From Anastrepha obliqua (taxonomy: Eukaryota > Arthropoda > Insecta > Diptera > Tephritidae): a stretch of 64,000 bases of DNA. The first letter of the stretch is position 1. Each line of letters begins with the position of its first letter. This document shows, piece after piece, positions 13,001 to 20,755 of this stretch. The DNA lies in contig NC_072893.1 in NCBI RefSeq assembly GCF_027943255.1, positions 99,827,784-99,891,783 on the forward strand, in the 5' to 3' direction. Below the pieces are notes generated by a model. The model saw only the letters and a program-made list of their open reading frames with translations, had not been told where the DNA came from and did not search any database. Both the position numbers and the translations under genes were made by a program.

Positions 13001-16000
13001 CTCATCAATGATGAATCTGCTCGCAACTCTCACGACTCAAAAATGCAACCCTTTAAACTAAAGTGGTGCACAAGTCGACATATATGTGCTTTCAAGTCAT
13101 TTGCTAAATTCACACAACAATGCAGTGTTTTGTTCTCAACTAACAGTAACAGGCAATAGCAGCTAGAGAGAAAACCAAATCATGCTTTTGTATGACTTGC
13201 TTCTCTCTCAGCATTATCACAACACACATATTTCGGCAAGATAGCAAGAAAAGCAATGACACTGAAAGGCAATGAAAAACAATTCAATTCAAACAAGTGA
13301 ATTGTGTCAAATGTGGATTATTTACTTACATGAATTCCTGATATTTTAAAATCAAATACGCAGTTAATGTTTGGTATGATGGTTTTGTAGAATAAAAATT
13401 AAATTCTGATTAATATTTGAATGTAACTTACACTTTGCCTGCTAATATACGCTACGTACATACATATATATGACACCAATTCACACATTGTACTTGATGT
13501 CTTTCGGCAAAGCTTGTATGAGAAGGTTTTTCTACCATTGCCATGCAAGCATATAAGCAGCGTCGTGCAATTCGTGCACTGTCGATAGAGCCGAAGTAGT
13601 ATTGCTTGTTGAAGACAGTTTTTCTTCGTTGCTGTTCAAGTTGTGTGCCAACATTGCTTTTTGTCTTCACAAACAGTGTCACATGCAATGTGTGACTTGT
13701 TGCTTTGTAATAAGCAAGTCATTTGTGCACCACTTTACTTTAAACCCATGAATGTTCTCCTGTGGAATGCCAATGGACTCTCAAAACACATATTGGAAAT
13801 AAAAACTTTACTCAAATCCCATGACTTAGATATTCTTCTTATATCTGAAACACATTTCACCGATAAAAGCACATGCTGGCTCCGCTATTTTGATAAAAAA
13901 CGGCATTAACTCATATTGTACGGAAGCTATACAAGCCACGAGCATAGTTTGTCGACAATTTACACGGCCCATCATAATCTCATCTATATATAGCCCGGCC
14001 AAACATTCTAACAAAGCGGAGAAATACGATACTTTCTCTCTACCCCAAAAGATCGAGAACTCTTGGCCGCCATCACAATATTGAACCTCTTCACACCCTC
14101 TTCAGGCTCTCCAACATATTGGCCTAGTGACACAAACAAAATCCCTGAGCTCATTGACTTTTGCGTTGCGAAAGGTATTCCAGAAAGTGAAAGAACCTGT
14201 AACTCATGTTATGAATTAACCTCTGATCACCCTACACTAATGATCAAATTAAATAAAGGCACAGCTGAATCTCTTACTCCCTGAACTCTTCACAGCAATA
14301 AAACTGATTGGCAGTATCTCCGAACTGTAATTGCCTCAACAATTAGCATGGAGTTCTCACTCAAGTCTAATGAAGACATTACAATTGCAGTTGAACATTT
14401 CAATAATTGCTTTCAGCAAGCAGCTTGGAAAAGAACATAACATTTGACTTCAAAACCACCTTAGTAACCTCGATGCATTCTCATCCTCTGAATACTCTCT
14501 TTGGAAAGCAGCAAAAAAAATTCAAAAGACCAATCTTAACACAATCAGCGATCACAATGGAAAATAATAAGTGGGCTAAATCGGATCTTGAAAAAGCTCA
14601 TACATTTGCTCGTTACTTATCCCAAGTCTTTATACCACATGAAGTCGAATCCTCGCTAAGCACTGCCAAAAAAGTTAAAGACATCCTGGAACCCATTCAC
14701 TAGATGGACCCTGTCATAAACAATTTTCGAAAAACGAAGTAAAAGCATCAATAAAAAGGCTCAAAACAAAGAAAGCACCCGGTTATGATCTCATCAAACA
14801 ACTGCCCGCTAAAGGAATCTCCTTTCTCATGAATATATATAATGGGGATCCCTACAAAATGCTGTATATCAAAATTCTTCTCGTACGAAATACTGTAAAT
14901 TAACGTAACAAAATTCTGTAAAAACAAAATTCAGTACTGTCTTAAAAAAATTCTGTATTGACAAAATTGTGTATTGACGAAATTCTGTATTGAAAAAATT
15001 TTGTATTGACAAAAGTCAACGAAAAAAGGAGTTCTACGCAAAAATACGGTGGATTGCGTAGCCGGAGTTGGACTGATGAGGGTTATTTTTTTGAAGCGCA
15101 AACTGAAGAAAAAAAGTGCGCACTTTTTTTATAAAATTTGTTGAATTTCTTATCATTTATATTACTTACAGCATTTCGTCAATACAGAATTTTGTCAATA
15201 CAAAATTTCGTCAATACAGCATTTCGGCAATACAGAATATTTTTTACAGAATTTTGAAATACAGAATTTCGTATACAGAATTCTATAATACAGAATTCTG
15301 AAATACAGAATTTTGTATACCGCATTTTGTAAACAGAATATTGTATCATGCAGCATTACGTACCTAACCCTATATAATGCTATCGTACTAACTTGTTTTG
15401 TTACCCCAGTGCTTATGTGCTAAAGGATATACACTAAATAGGCTGCATTTAGTTTCGAGGATAGGATCTTTTTATATTGTTATAATTGCTTCTTGTAGGT
15501 AACAGGTATAAATGTCGGCATATTCTAATATATTAATCATTGGAATATCTAGTTTTTCGTGGTGTATTATGGTAAATCGTACACATCTTTCAAATTTAAT
15601 GTGCCAGAATAAAAATTATTAGTTTTCGCAAAATTTATAGTGTTTGTTATTGATTAGAGTTCATTATAAACTTCTGTTATAACAATGTTTTCGGTTATTG
15701 TTTTGGGATCGAGGGTTTCGAGTATTCTTTCGAACTGTGAGTTAATTGTTCTTTGCTTGTTATTATTTTCTATTAGCATATTAAGTGAAGTTTTGATTTC
15801 TATAAGACCATCGTGATCTGGTGTGTCAGTGAAGCATTTAACACGGAGTCAAGAAAGTTTAGTGATTTTTTGTGTCTATAAATATTTGGAATGAGTTGAT
15901 TTTTCAGAGTTTCGATTTTGTTCACTAAAACTTTAGTTTCAGGTTGGCTTTCTAGATCATATGATGATTTCAATATACTTTCGTATGGCGCTAGTATTTT

Positions 16001-16388
16001 TGAAAGGTTAAATATGTGATAAAAGAAAGCTGTATCCTGATAAATGTAAACAGGGGCGGTTTCCACTAGAACAAGCCTTACAGAAAAATTGATGCCTATT
16101 TTGTTTGTTAATAAAAGATTTTTAAACAAATATTTTTACAAGCTATCCGAATGATAAACGATCTCATAGTTATATTCGTAAGTAAAATTTCATATATGTG
16201 GGAACTCCTGAAGTTTTATTATTGCATTTAAAAATAATGGTTCTTATATTAAGATTGTATGTGTATATATGTATAAACGATATAATCTAGATTTTTTCTT
16301 TGTTATTACAGATATAGTCAACATGGATCTGAAGTCTACCTTACGTGTTTTGTATAACTTATTTACGACCTACAGAAGCGCGGCCTAG
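1044..16388 (+). CDS. parvin: parvin (actopaxin family), 5'-partial, five exons
   Basis: Parvin is the focal-adhesion adaptor of the integrin-linked kinase-PINCH-parvin complex, linking integrins to actin through two calponin-homology (CH) domains. Exons read: 1044-1288, 3176-3292, 8390-8574, 8638-8996 and 16312-16388, all with GT donors and AG acceptors and compatible phases (1, 0, 0, 2, 1). Together they give about 327 codons. Exons 1-3 carry the pre-CH1 segment (DIPPEDYTLQELEQRAVIDP) and CH1 (LHKLWEKLTGKKLDVLEVTQ; HSKNLIAILHLLVALARYF). Exons 4-5 carry CH2 and end RVLYNLFTTYRSAA before TAG. The N-terminus lies outside the window. The fourth intron (7.3 kb) holds an intact piggyBac and several retroelements. 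A broken copy of the last exon follows at 17445. Exon placement is read from the sequence; family identity is confident. Confidence 0.93.
1640..2885 (-). mobile_element. Non-LTR retrotransposon 3' fragment (family E), split by a fold-back repeat
   Basis: On the minus strand the frame from about 2885 to 2262 shows a post-palm reverse-transcriptase segment (VNECKTKMMKSRRHTNA, YLGVMFTCSGNLTPAIEDRV, LTYGCAVWTMKINDSALIAN) and the terminal RMRWLGHVLRIP motif. The C-terminal end, GRPRNRWIDAVGSDLTAMG followed by a stop, resumes at 1825-1640. The two halves are separated by the repeat at 1826-2262. The 5' end is truncated, as is usual for LINE copies. Non-functional; it lies in a parvin intron, antisense to the gene. 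Confidence 0.8.
1826..2262. repeat. Fold-back repeat with inverted arms, copy 1
   Basis: The segment 1850-1923 is repeated as its reverse complement at about 2168-2245; the core shared stretch includes TTCTAGAATGGCTGTACTTG. The interior (1962-2165) is A/T-homopolymer rich. A second copy with the interior and right arm lies at 44755-45062. The arms interrupt the coding frame of a LINE, which shows that this is a mobile insertion. Confidence 0.75.
3555..4873 (+). mobile_element. Tc1-like DNA transposon with roughly 170-bp TIRs, degraded
   Basis: Left (3555-3727) and right (4737-4873) ends are long imperfect inverted repeats that share CCTAGTAAC at the tips and, internally, TTTGCTCGAAAATA and TTTCGCAGCAGTAAAA. 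Inside, 3814-4080 reads an N-terminal helix-turn-helix (GLTDREKGQIDILTSGGLSN, then QIAKKIG and a stop), and 4385-4667 reads the transposase C-terminus (ENLYKSIHQRIYEVI). Stops and a LINE insertion at 4087-4345 make it inactive. Confidence 0.8.
4087..4345 (+). mobile_element. LINE 3' terminus (family D) inside the Tc1-like element
   Basis: Encodes the end of a non-LTR retrotransposon ORF: RPCLRWKDQVEKDLASLGAS and RNDWRALLNPAKNA with a stop, then a GAAGAAGAAG-rich tail. The same tail type occurs at 35650-36045. It separates the N- and C-terminal parts of the surrounding Tc1-like transposase, so it is a later 5'-truncated insertion. Confidence 0.75.
5040..5225 (+). mobile_element. Mariner-type transposase fragment
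   Basis: A short, frameshifted stretch reads IIGPK, AVTVNGECY and a damaged FQQGGTTCHT. This resembles the conserved IGPYFF-VTVN-FQQDGATCHT region of one insect mariner-group (DDE) transposase. No TIRs found. Relic only. Confidence 0.6.
5228..5652 (+). mobile_element. Jockey-type reverse transcriptase fragment
   Basis: The frame from 5434 reads LPIEAYIFFRNLFNSMIRLQ, FPKVLKVAEIISLPKSGKNP and LISLLPTISKIAKKLL, matching the N-terminal fingers of Jockey-clade reverse transcriptases. It is truncated at both ends. Its 3' edge is the insertion point of the SINE at 5653. Confidence 0.75.
5653..5943 (-). mobile_element. tRNA-derived SINE (family S1), copy A
   Basis: Minus-strand copy. The head has an A-box-like TAGCCGAATGG-type sequence and a B-box-like GGTTCGTATCTC. 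The body ends in GAGCTCGGCTAAACACCC, followed by a (TA)n tail. It is flanked by an imperfect target-site duplication: AAAAACTCTTA at 5642-5652 and AAAAACTTTTA at 5944-5954. Related copies: 17115-17405, 17823-18160, 34352-34688, 41693-41996 and 57078-57265. The small open frames across it are coincidental. Confidence 0.85.
6120..6690 (+). mobile_element. Internally deleted mariner-like element
   Basis: Reads the transposase N-terminus (VEQRICLKFCYSNKISASDA) and then jumps to the catalytic end (NAEYYLDVLKRLREINRLKR; SWFLHHDNAPAYTSRLVRDY) without the central part. HHDNAPAHT is the second catalytic aspartate motif of mariner transposases. Stops and the deletion make it inactive. Confidence 0.75.
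6892..7285 (-). mobile_element. Jockey-like LINE (family J) 3' end with CAA tail
   Basis: Minus-strand frame with the C-terminal zinc-knuckle-like CPACEGTPHDTNHLFTCP and the terminal LGLPLDELDEDDR and stop. It then runs to TATGCTGTTAACAACAACAA (the (GTT)n seen at 6892 on the plus strand). It is 5'-truncated within ORF2. Candidate short duplications (TTCGGT) flank it. Longer copies of family J are at 20756-22383 and 29038-31370. Confidence 0.85.
7568..7692 (+). mobile_element. Short CAA-tailed SINE-like element (S2), copy 1
   Basis: About 125 bp running from TTTCCACGGCAGTCGGTTCT to TTTATGCTGCTACAACAACA. It is flanked by the 11-bp duplication ACTGAAGACGT, which also belongs to the host Tc1-like sequence. 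An internal stem pairs AGCATTCCCC with GGGGAATGTT-type sequence. A second copy with its own duplication is at 12211-12342, and a decayed one at 60070-60140. Confidence 0.8.
7886..8389 (+). other. Parvin intron sequence, nothing recognised
   Basis: AT-rich intron immediately upstream of parvin exon 3, ending in a normal acceptor (TTTACTTGCAG). No repeat or coding match recognised. Confidence 0.5.
9020..11544. mobile_element. Complete piggyBac element flanked by TTAA
   Basis: TTAA occurs exactly at 9016-9019 and at 11545-11548. The termini are inverted repeats: left CCTTTGACTGGTGACGTGG, right (reverse complement) CCTTTAACTGGTGACGTAGG. Subterminal palindromic GGCCTGAGAGGCC motifs occur near 11341 and 11513. 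One long transposase frame fills the minus strand. The insertion lies 19 bp past the donor site of parvin exon 4, within the intron. Ends and reading frame are intact, which suggests a recent and possibly active copy. Confidence 0.93.
9421..11253 (-). CDS. piggyBac-family transposase, apparently intact
   Basis: The frame runs 625 codons, but the ATG at 11253 (MDDDGFSRKKRR) is the likely start, giving 610 residues. The N-terminus is acidic. The DDE_Tnp_1_7 core follows, with the three expected aspartates in contexts TIDEMLIAFRGR, FDNWFTSIEL and KGGVDDIDKKCS. Counted from the longer frame these are near residues 302, 387 and 487. The C-terminal cysteine-rich domain (CASCPPK ... CYSCKKHVCLQCAKQVCPE) would bind the subterminal DNA. 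Known piggyBac transposases cut and paste at TTAA without a footprint. There is no internal stop or frameshift. It is coded antisense to parvin within its intron. Confidence 0.93.
   Translation of the reverse strand: MDDDGFSRKKRRCVEGSGGVLSRSRQVVDEQIEEWLMYEDSSGSEAENIPDNYIAEQSDHDSATEAIASEEEEEVVHLPVRVNEESSSDSDEPLSRRSSYYYGKNRYKWAKKPPNRVVRTSQHNIIPPTQKPRLSESEKKDPYDLWGKIMSSEILEEVLKWTNVKIGQTRMRYQRQDRPELHDLDMIELHAFLGLLMYTAVFKSNHENSEYIFATDGTGRDIERDIYICVMSQKRFQNILMCLRFDNSLDREERKQNDKLAAISKIFNIFVNNCQMLYTIGECATIDEMLIAFRGRSYFVLYMPKKPSKYGLKMMCLCDSKTSYFYNGYIYSGKGSDGQTLSIDENKLLVPSQAVIRLSEPIHNTNRNITFDNWFTSIELVDQLKKRGLTCVGTLKKNKREIPKEFQPSKTRDVGTTLYGFTNQITMLSHVPKKRKAVLLVSSMLHSIETDETTGKPEIIAYYNSTKGGVDDIDKKCSIYTSSRRTRRWPMVIFYRMLDISLVNSHILYQIHEPRNKDRGRFTKTLARRLVLLHAQRRVYNLRIPREIRTSLERILGSDMPPNQQATEITQKTRKVCASCPPKLNRKSNHQCYSCKKHVCLQCAKQVCPE
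11641..11732 (-). pseudogene. Possible terminal exon fragment resembling a saposin-B half-domain
   Basis: Minus strand, after a TTTCAAG acceptor at 11733: LCILANTKLVAENEAEI then KDLILDEFAKTC and a stop, followed within 10 bp by AATAAA. The spacing C-...-I(K)DLI...-C resembles the first half of a saposin-type B domain. No matching upstream exon was found. This could be a stray exon of a nested gene or chance, and the similarity is inferred by eye only. Confidence 0.3.
12211..12342 (+). mobile_element. Short CAA-tailed SINE-like element (S2), copy 2
   Basis: The body is near-identical to 7568-7692, with the same TATGGGGAATGTTTATGCTG and CAA tail. It is flanked by the 12-bp duplication ACTATAGTTACT at 12199-12210 and 12338-12349. 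This duplication fixes both ends and shows that it moved by target-primed reverse transcription as a unit of about 130 bp. Confidence 0.85.
13059..13737. mobile_element. hAT-type MITE with perfect 8-bp target duplication
   Basis: It begins TAAAGTGGTGCACAAGTCGA and ends with the inverted form (ATTTGTGCACCACTTTA). It is flanked by CTTTAAAC at 13051-13058 and 13738-13745. The 679-bp interior has no transposase frame. Removing it and one duplication restores the host LINE. The 8-bp duplication points to the hAT superfamily. Confidence 0.88.
14860..15360. repeat. Fold-back element built of short tandem 15-mers
   Basis: The left array (about 14871-15010) repeats variants of AAATTCTGTATTGAC. The right array (15168-15350) repeats the reverse complement, GTCAATACAGAATTT. 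Between them lies a unique core (15028-15110) containing GGAGTTGGACTGATGAGGG, a sequence also seen at 51241, 53512-53765 and 56150. The architecture resembles Drosophila Foldback elements, whose long inverted repeats are made of tandem short units. Confidence 0.8.
15420..16129 (-). mobile_element. Degenerate errantivirus (gypsy-group) env remnant
   Basis: Minus-strand frame 16129-15800, continuing with stops to about 15480. It resembles the middle of an insect errantivirus envelope protein: a basic cleavage-site-like RHKK is followed by a hydrophobic segment where the fusion peptide would be. No LTRs, gag or pol were found nearby, and the frame is interrupted. An old, non-functional fragment in the parvin intron. 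Assignment by motif only. Confidence 0.5.
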
Positions 16389-16624
16389 CCGTAGATTAAT
16401 TGTGTAAATGAAGTCATGCTATGCCATCAAATAAGTAACCAAATTAAGTTTTTCACTTCCCGAATCAGTTTTATTAATGCAGTTATCCGAATGATAAACG
16501 CTCTCATAGTTAACTTCGTAAGTAAAATTTCATATTTGTGGCAACACCCGAAGTTTTATTATTGCATTTAGAATGAACGGTTCTTATATTAAGATAGTTT
16601 TGCTCGAAAATATTTATATGTATA

Positions 16625-17102
16625 CACTCTATGATCAGAAAGTACCGGGAATGTTTAAATAAAACAAAACAGAGTTAAATTTCAGGCAAACTTATTTTAT
16701 CTCCTTCAAAATATCACCCGTCTGAAGCAACACACATGTGGCCTTCAGCTCCTTCGTCGCATTCTCTTTGCCCTCCTCTATCGACTGAAATCTCCTTCCA
16801 CGAAGTGGTAACTTCCACTTGGGAAACAAAAAGCAGTCGCACGGGGCCATATCAGGAAATACGATGGTATTTACTTGGTGCTCGGTCAAATAATCTAACA
16901 CAATTTGGGCTTGATGCGATGGCGCGTTATCATCATGCAAAATCCAAAAATTGTTTGCCGACATTTCCGGTCGTTTGCAACGTACAGCATCTCTCAAATG
17001 CTTGAAAACGTGTCTTACAGTCCTACCAACATAAGAAAAATATACCGACCACGCGCGCGGTTCGTTTAAATTAAACATTCCCGGTACTTTTTGATCATAG
17101 GG
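16625..17102 (-). mobile_element. Internally deleted mariner with TIRs
   Basis: Ends are inverted repeats (left CTATGATCAGAAAGTACCGG, right in reverse CTATGATCAAAAAGTACCGG) flanked by TATA on both sides. The minus-strand frame keeps RAWSVYFSYVGRTVRHVFKH and the catalytic FWILHDDNAPSHQAQIVLDY with its aspartate, but lacks most of the N-terminus. Non-autonomous. Confidence 0.85.
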
Positions 17103-17114
17103 TATAAGTGATAT

Positions 17115-17368
17115 TGTTGCGGGATTCGGAATTCAGAGAGAACGTAGGTTCGAATCTCGGGGAAACACCAATATTAAGAAAAAGTCTTTTCTAATAGCGG
17201 TCGCCCCTCGGAAGGTAATGCCAAACTTCGAGTGTATTTCTGCCATGAAAAAGCTCCTCATAAAAAATATCTGCCGTTCGGAGTCGGCTTGAAATTGTAG
17301 GTCCTTTCATTTGTGAAACAACATCAGGACGCACAAATAGGAGGAGCTCGGCTAAACACCCAGAAAGG

Positions 17369-17405
<37 letters not shown>
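17115..17405 (+). mobile_element. tRNA-derived SINE (S1), copy B, 5'-truncated
   Basis: Flanked by the perfect 12-bp duplication TATAAGTGATAT (17103-17114 and 17406-17417). It starts inside the tRNA-like head but retains the B box (GGTTCGAATCTC), the full body (GGAGGAGCTCGGCTAAACAC) and a long (TA)n tail. The duplication proves insertion as a retroposon within the parvin repeat. Confidence 0.9.
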
Positions 17406-17411
<6 letters not shown>

Positions 17412-17444
17412 TGATATAATCTAGATTCTTTCCTTTTATTACAG

Positions 17445-17521
17445 ATACAGTCAACATGAATCTGACGTCTAAAATCTGAAGTTTGTGTAACTTATTTACG
17501 ACCTACAGAAGCTCGTCCTTA
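17445..17521 (+). pseudogene. Duplicate, disabled last exon of parvin
   Basis: It follows an acceptor (TTTTATTACAG) as in the true exon, and the first codons read DTVNMNLTSKI. It then hits TGA where the functional exon has a Leu-Arg stretch. The tail ATTTACGACCTACAGAAGC is nearly unchanged. If spliced in place of 16312-16388 it would truncate the CH2 end, so it is probably neutral relic DNA in the 3' flank. Confidence 0.88.
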
Positions 17522-17822
17522 CCATGGATTAATTGTGTAAATGAAGTCATGCTATGCCATCAAAACCTAACTTCTAAAAATATATATATTGAAATGTTAT
17601 ATTAAAAAACTAACATTAAGAAAACCTTAATCTTGATTTTTAATCAAAATCTTTTGTTAGATTAAAGATACGAAATTTTGATTCTTTTCGTAATTTCAAT
17701 GAATATTCCATATTTAATGTCTACAAAGTCTGAGCGAATAGGTCAGAAGCATGTTAGGATTTCTACCTTCAAATGCCCGTTTTATGCAAGCGATTCAAAA
17801 AGGCTCTATAATTTGTATTCCA

Positions 17823-18160
17823 GTGTATTTTATAAAATATATCTGTCGTTAGGAGAGAATATGAGACTGTAGGTTCTCCATTTGGTTTTTGATGACCATT
17901 TAGAAGTGCACAGGAGTGCTCGAAGTCCTGGGCACGAAACACCAATTGATAGAAATGATAGAAAAAGTTTATTCTAATAGCCATTGCCTCTCGACAGACA
18001 ATGGCAAGCCTCCGAATGTATTTCTACCATGAAAAAGCTAAAACTGCAGGCCTTTCCCTTTGTGGAACGACATCAAGACGTACACAGCAAATATAAGAAG
18101 AAGCTCGGCCAAACACAAAAAAATGTTGTAAGCGCCAATTATATATACTGCATAGCCCAT
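17823..18160 (+). mobile_element. tRNA-derived SINE (S1), copy C, strongly decayed
   Basis: Matches the S1 body over about 17950-18150 (TCTAATAGCC..., AATGGCAAGCCTCCGAATGT, GAAGCTCGGCCAAACAC, GCGCCAATTATATATA) with many substitutions. A partial second block (GACTGTAGGTTCTCC) precedes it. Older than copies B and D. Confidence 0.7.
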
Positions 18161-18299
18161 AAAGTCCTGCGTACACCTTACAAATAATTTTAAATTGATT
18201 AAAAACACAATGCAAAACATATTTTATTTTTTTCTTTTTCATTATATTCTTAAGATCCAAAACCAACTTGTTTATATAATGGTAAGTAATTGCAGCAAC

Positions 18300-18975
18300 A
18301 TGTAAATATAGCAACCAGAAAGTTTGCGTACGGTTTGTTTCTTTTAATAATACCTTTACTGTAATAGGATTTTTGTTTAGTTTTTGCACACTTTCCATTA
18401 TTTGTCATTATAATTGATCGGTTAGCGAACTCAGTTGCACATTTTATTTAAAAATGGCAATATGTAATATGAAAACATGGAAACCAAAGGAAAAAATGGT
18501 GTATTAGAAAGAAAAATAATTATAAAATTATGGAAAGATGGAAATAGTTTCCGAAATATTGGCAAAGCTATTGGGAGAACGTTTTCCTCTGTTCAATGTA
18601 TAGTAAAAAATCTTAGCCCAGGTCTGGACGTCCAAGAACGCTATTATGGGTCCGAGAAGGGCGCAGCGTAATCAGTATGGCGAACCAAACTTAAAAAAAA
18701 AGTATTTGTGCGGAAACTGCTAGAAAAATTTAACATAAAGCCGTTTATTTCACTTGTGAACAGAAGAAAGGGCATTGAATTCGCTAATAATTGGAATTGT
18801 ATTTTTGGAATAAGAGGTTTTCAAATTGTTTGGCGCAAAACAGGCACTGTTCTTCAGAAACAAAGTCTTGTTGGTACAGTCAAACATGGCGGTGGTGAAT
18901 ATATATTGTGGAGGTGCATGACGGCAAGGGTATGCATTTTGTGGGTCAGTAGAATTTATTGCATCGAAAAGTAAT
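18300..18975 (+). mobile_element. Tc1-like transposase relic
   Basis: Reads an N-terminal helix-turn-helix (RKIIIKLWKDGNSFRNIGKA, TFSSVQCIVKNL) and, after a deletion, KLLEKFNIKPFISLVNRRKG and QKQSLVGTVKHGGGEYILWR, the motif before the second catalytic aspartate in Tc1 transposases. The 3' end is lost at the border with the next element. Confidence 0.75.
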
Positions 18976-19575
18976 ATAGGGGTGGGCCATGTGAAATTTG
19001 CTTTTTGAATCGGCTTTAAAAAAAAACTAATCAATATTTTTTCAAACTCTTTTTTTTTTTGAAGATTGAACATTGTCATTTATGAATGAAAAATAATATT
19101 GTTAAAATGACAACCCAAAATGACGGTCAACCCAATTTTTAAGCACATTTTCGATTGTTTGGGCTCCAATTTCATGAATGGCAACCTCGATTTCGTGTTT
19201 TAAAGCATCAATCGTCTCTGGATGGTTCGCATAGCATCTGTCCTTAACGGCTCCCCACAAAAAATAGTCCAACGGGCTTAAATCACAGCTCCGAGGCGGC
19301 CAATTGATATCGGAATTCAAAAACGGTAGCAAAAAGTTCGAGTGTAACTTTGGCAGTGTGACAAGTTGCACCGTCCTGTTGAAACCAAATGTCGTCCATG
19401 TCATCCTCTTCAATTCTCACCACATTTCCCAATTTTGTTCAAGCGTATAGCGTCCCATTTCGTAAATGTCAAACCTTTAAGTAAATTATGAACACATTTG
19501 ACATGTCATTTGTGTTACCATTCTCAAAAAAATAGGTGGTTCAAAAAGCAAACGCTATATGGCCCACCCTGTATA
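18976..19575 (-). mobile_element. Deleted mariner-group transposon with GGGTGGGCCA TIRs
   Basis: Both ends carry inverted GGGTGGGCCAT-type repeats followed by TTTGCTTTTTGAA, next to TATA. The minus-strand frame keeps the C-terminal catalytic end (WPPRSCDLSPLDYFLWGAVK, then DRCYANHPETIDALKHEIE). The N-terminal half is missing. Non-autonomous. Confidence 0.82.
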
Positions 19576-20029
19576 ACACTCAGTAACAGAACTCTAAACT
19601 AGCGACTCAACCGTGCGATGCCAATAATCAACTGCCTGTCCTTTTCCTTAGCTCGCGCTCGCTACCTAGTTCGGACGTCATACCCTGCTAGGATTGACTG
19701 TAGTTGACAACTCGGCCCTTACTGATGAATTGTCACCCTGGACCATTGTATGCTGACTCTAATTTGTGTGACGTACCTGTGGGAGAGAGTACATTAGCGG
19801 TTAACTACTTTGTATGGCCGAGTTGTTCGATGGCTTACGCCAAACGTCTGCTTGAATTTTTGCTGATCAGTTCGTATACGTTCGAAAGATCTATCTGATC
19901 TAAAATTGCTGTACAGGTCTTCCTCGGCGTCTTCTACGTCTTGAATGGCTTGTAGAAGACGATTCGTAGTGCCTTACTTTTGAATTTATGTACCATTGCA
20001 GCCTCATCCCAGTCCTTTTCATGAGAGTA
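19576..20029. other. Intergenic, no gene recognised
   Basis: Between a mariner relic and a LINE 3' end. No coherent frame on either strand. Probably decayed repeat DNA. Confidence 0.4.
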
Positions 20030-20755
20030 CTCTGTTGTTGTTGTTGAAGTGGTTGAGTATTTCCACTGAAATAATCCTAATTAGTCACCAGCCCAGTTTT
20101 ACCACCACTGTCCTCTTGTGATGATGTCTTTTTTTTTCTAAATCAGATCCATTTAGTGAGGTCCAAGTATAGCAGCATATTCTTTATCTCGATGTCTGAG
20201 ATCTCATTAATTTGCTGTAAAAAGGCTTACCGAAGGAGCAAAGTCGTGCCCTAGCTAGCCCTGGACATTCACATAGGTAGTGGAAAATACCTTCCTTCAC
20301 CCCTTCCGCTTGACAGCTTCTGCAGGGGAGGTTGAATCATAGCTGTATGATCCATTACTTTCCAATGGTCTGTTAGGGTTGCAGTGATGCGTTAAATGTT
20401 TGGTCGAGAGCATCCTAACAGGTGCTTCGTCATTTGGATTTTTTGTTGTAATGCAGGCAGTTAATTGCTTCCATCTTTTTTCAGCTAAAGCACGATAGTG
20501 TGAAGCAATGGATGCTCTTGTGTTGAGTGGGGTGGAGGCGGTGGCACTCTGCTATGTCTGGTGTAGAACCTTTTCTTGCTAGCTAATCCGCTATCTCATT
20601 ACCCCGTATGTTCCTATGACTGGGAACCCATATCAGGGTAATTTCAAGCTAGTGACTAAATAATTCTAGTTCCTCTCTACACTGTAGGACTAGTTTGGAT
20701 GAAATGGAGTTGGAGTCTAAGATCTTGATAGCTGCTTGACTGTTTGAAAAGATAG
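20030..20755 (-). mobile_element. RNase H-bearing LINE, 3' part (family B)
   Basis: Minus strand with stops: an RNase H stretch (FSNSQAAIKILDSNSISSKL; LIWVPSHRNIRGNEIAD) and the terminal zinc-finger-like CRSCQAEGV...HYLCECPGLARARLCSFG. It ends in a CAA-containing tail near 20035. R1/LOA/I-type by domain content. It joins family J directly at 20756. Confidence 0.7.

Larger units (their letters stand above)
12030..14845 (+). mobile_element. Jockey-clade LINE, degraded, with two nested insertions
   Basis: The ORF1 start reads PPPIFVDKVNNITPLMKLLT near 12089. The gag-like zinc knuckle region (CANCQQYGHIKSYC) is near 12594. The ORF2 endonuclease starts MNVLLWNANGLSKHILEIKT at 13749 and continues with IPESERTCNSCYELTSDHPT near 14172. 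The element fades out at the start of the reverse transcriptase, about 14845. It is broken by stops, by an S2 element (12211-12342) and by a hAT-type MITE (13059-13737). Confidence 0.8.
16482..17565 (+). repeat. Second copy of a tandem duplication of the parvin 3' end
   Basis: Segment 16138-16421 (intron end, last parvin exon, start of the 3' UTR) is repeated at 16482-16604 plus 17406-17565. Shared blocks include AAGTTTTATTATTGCATTTA and GAAGTCATGCTATGCCATCA. The second copy is split by a deleted mariner (16625-17102) and a SINE (17115-17405). Confidence 0.88.

Noticed and set aside
17370..17410. Microsatellites (TA)n here and at 34640-34690 as independent repeats
   Set aside because: They are the 3' tails of SINE copies, enclosed by the target duplications.
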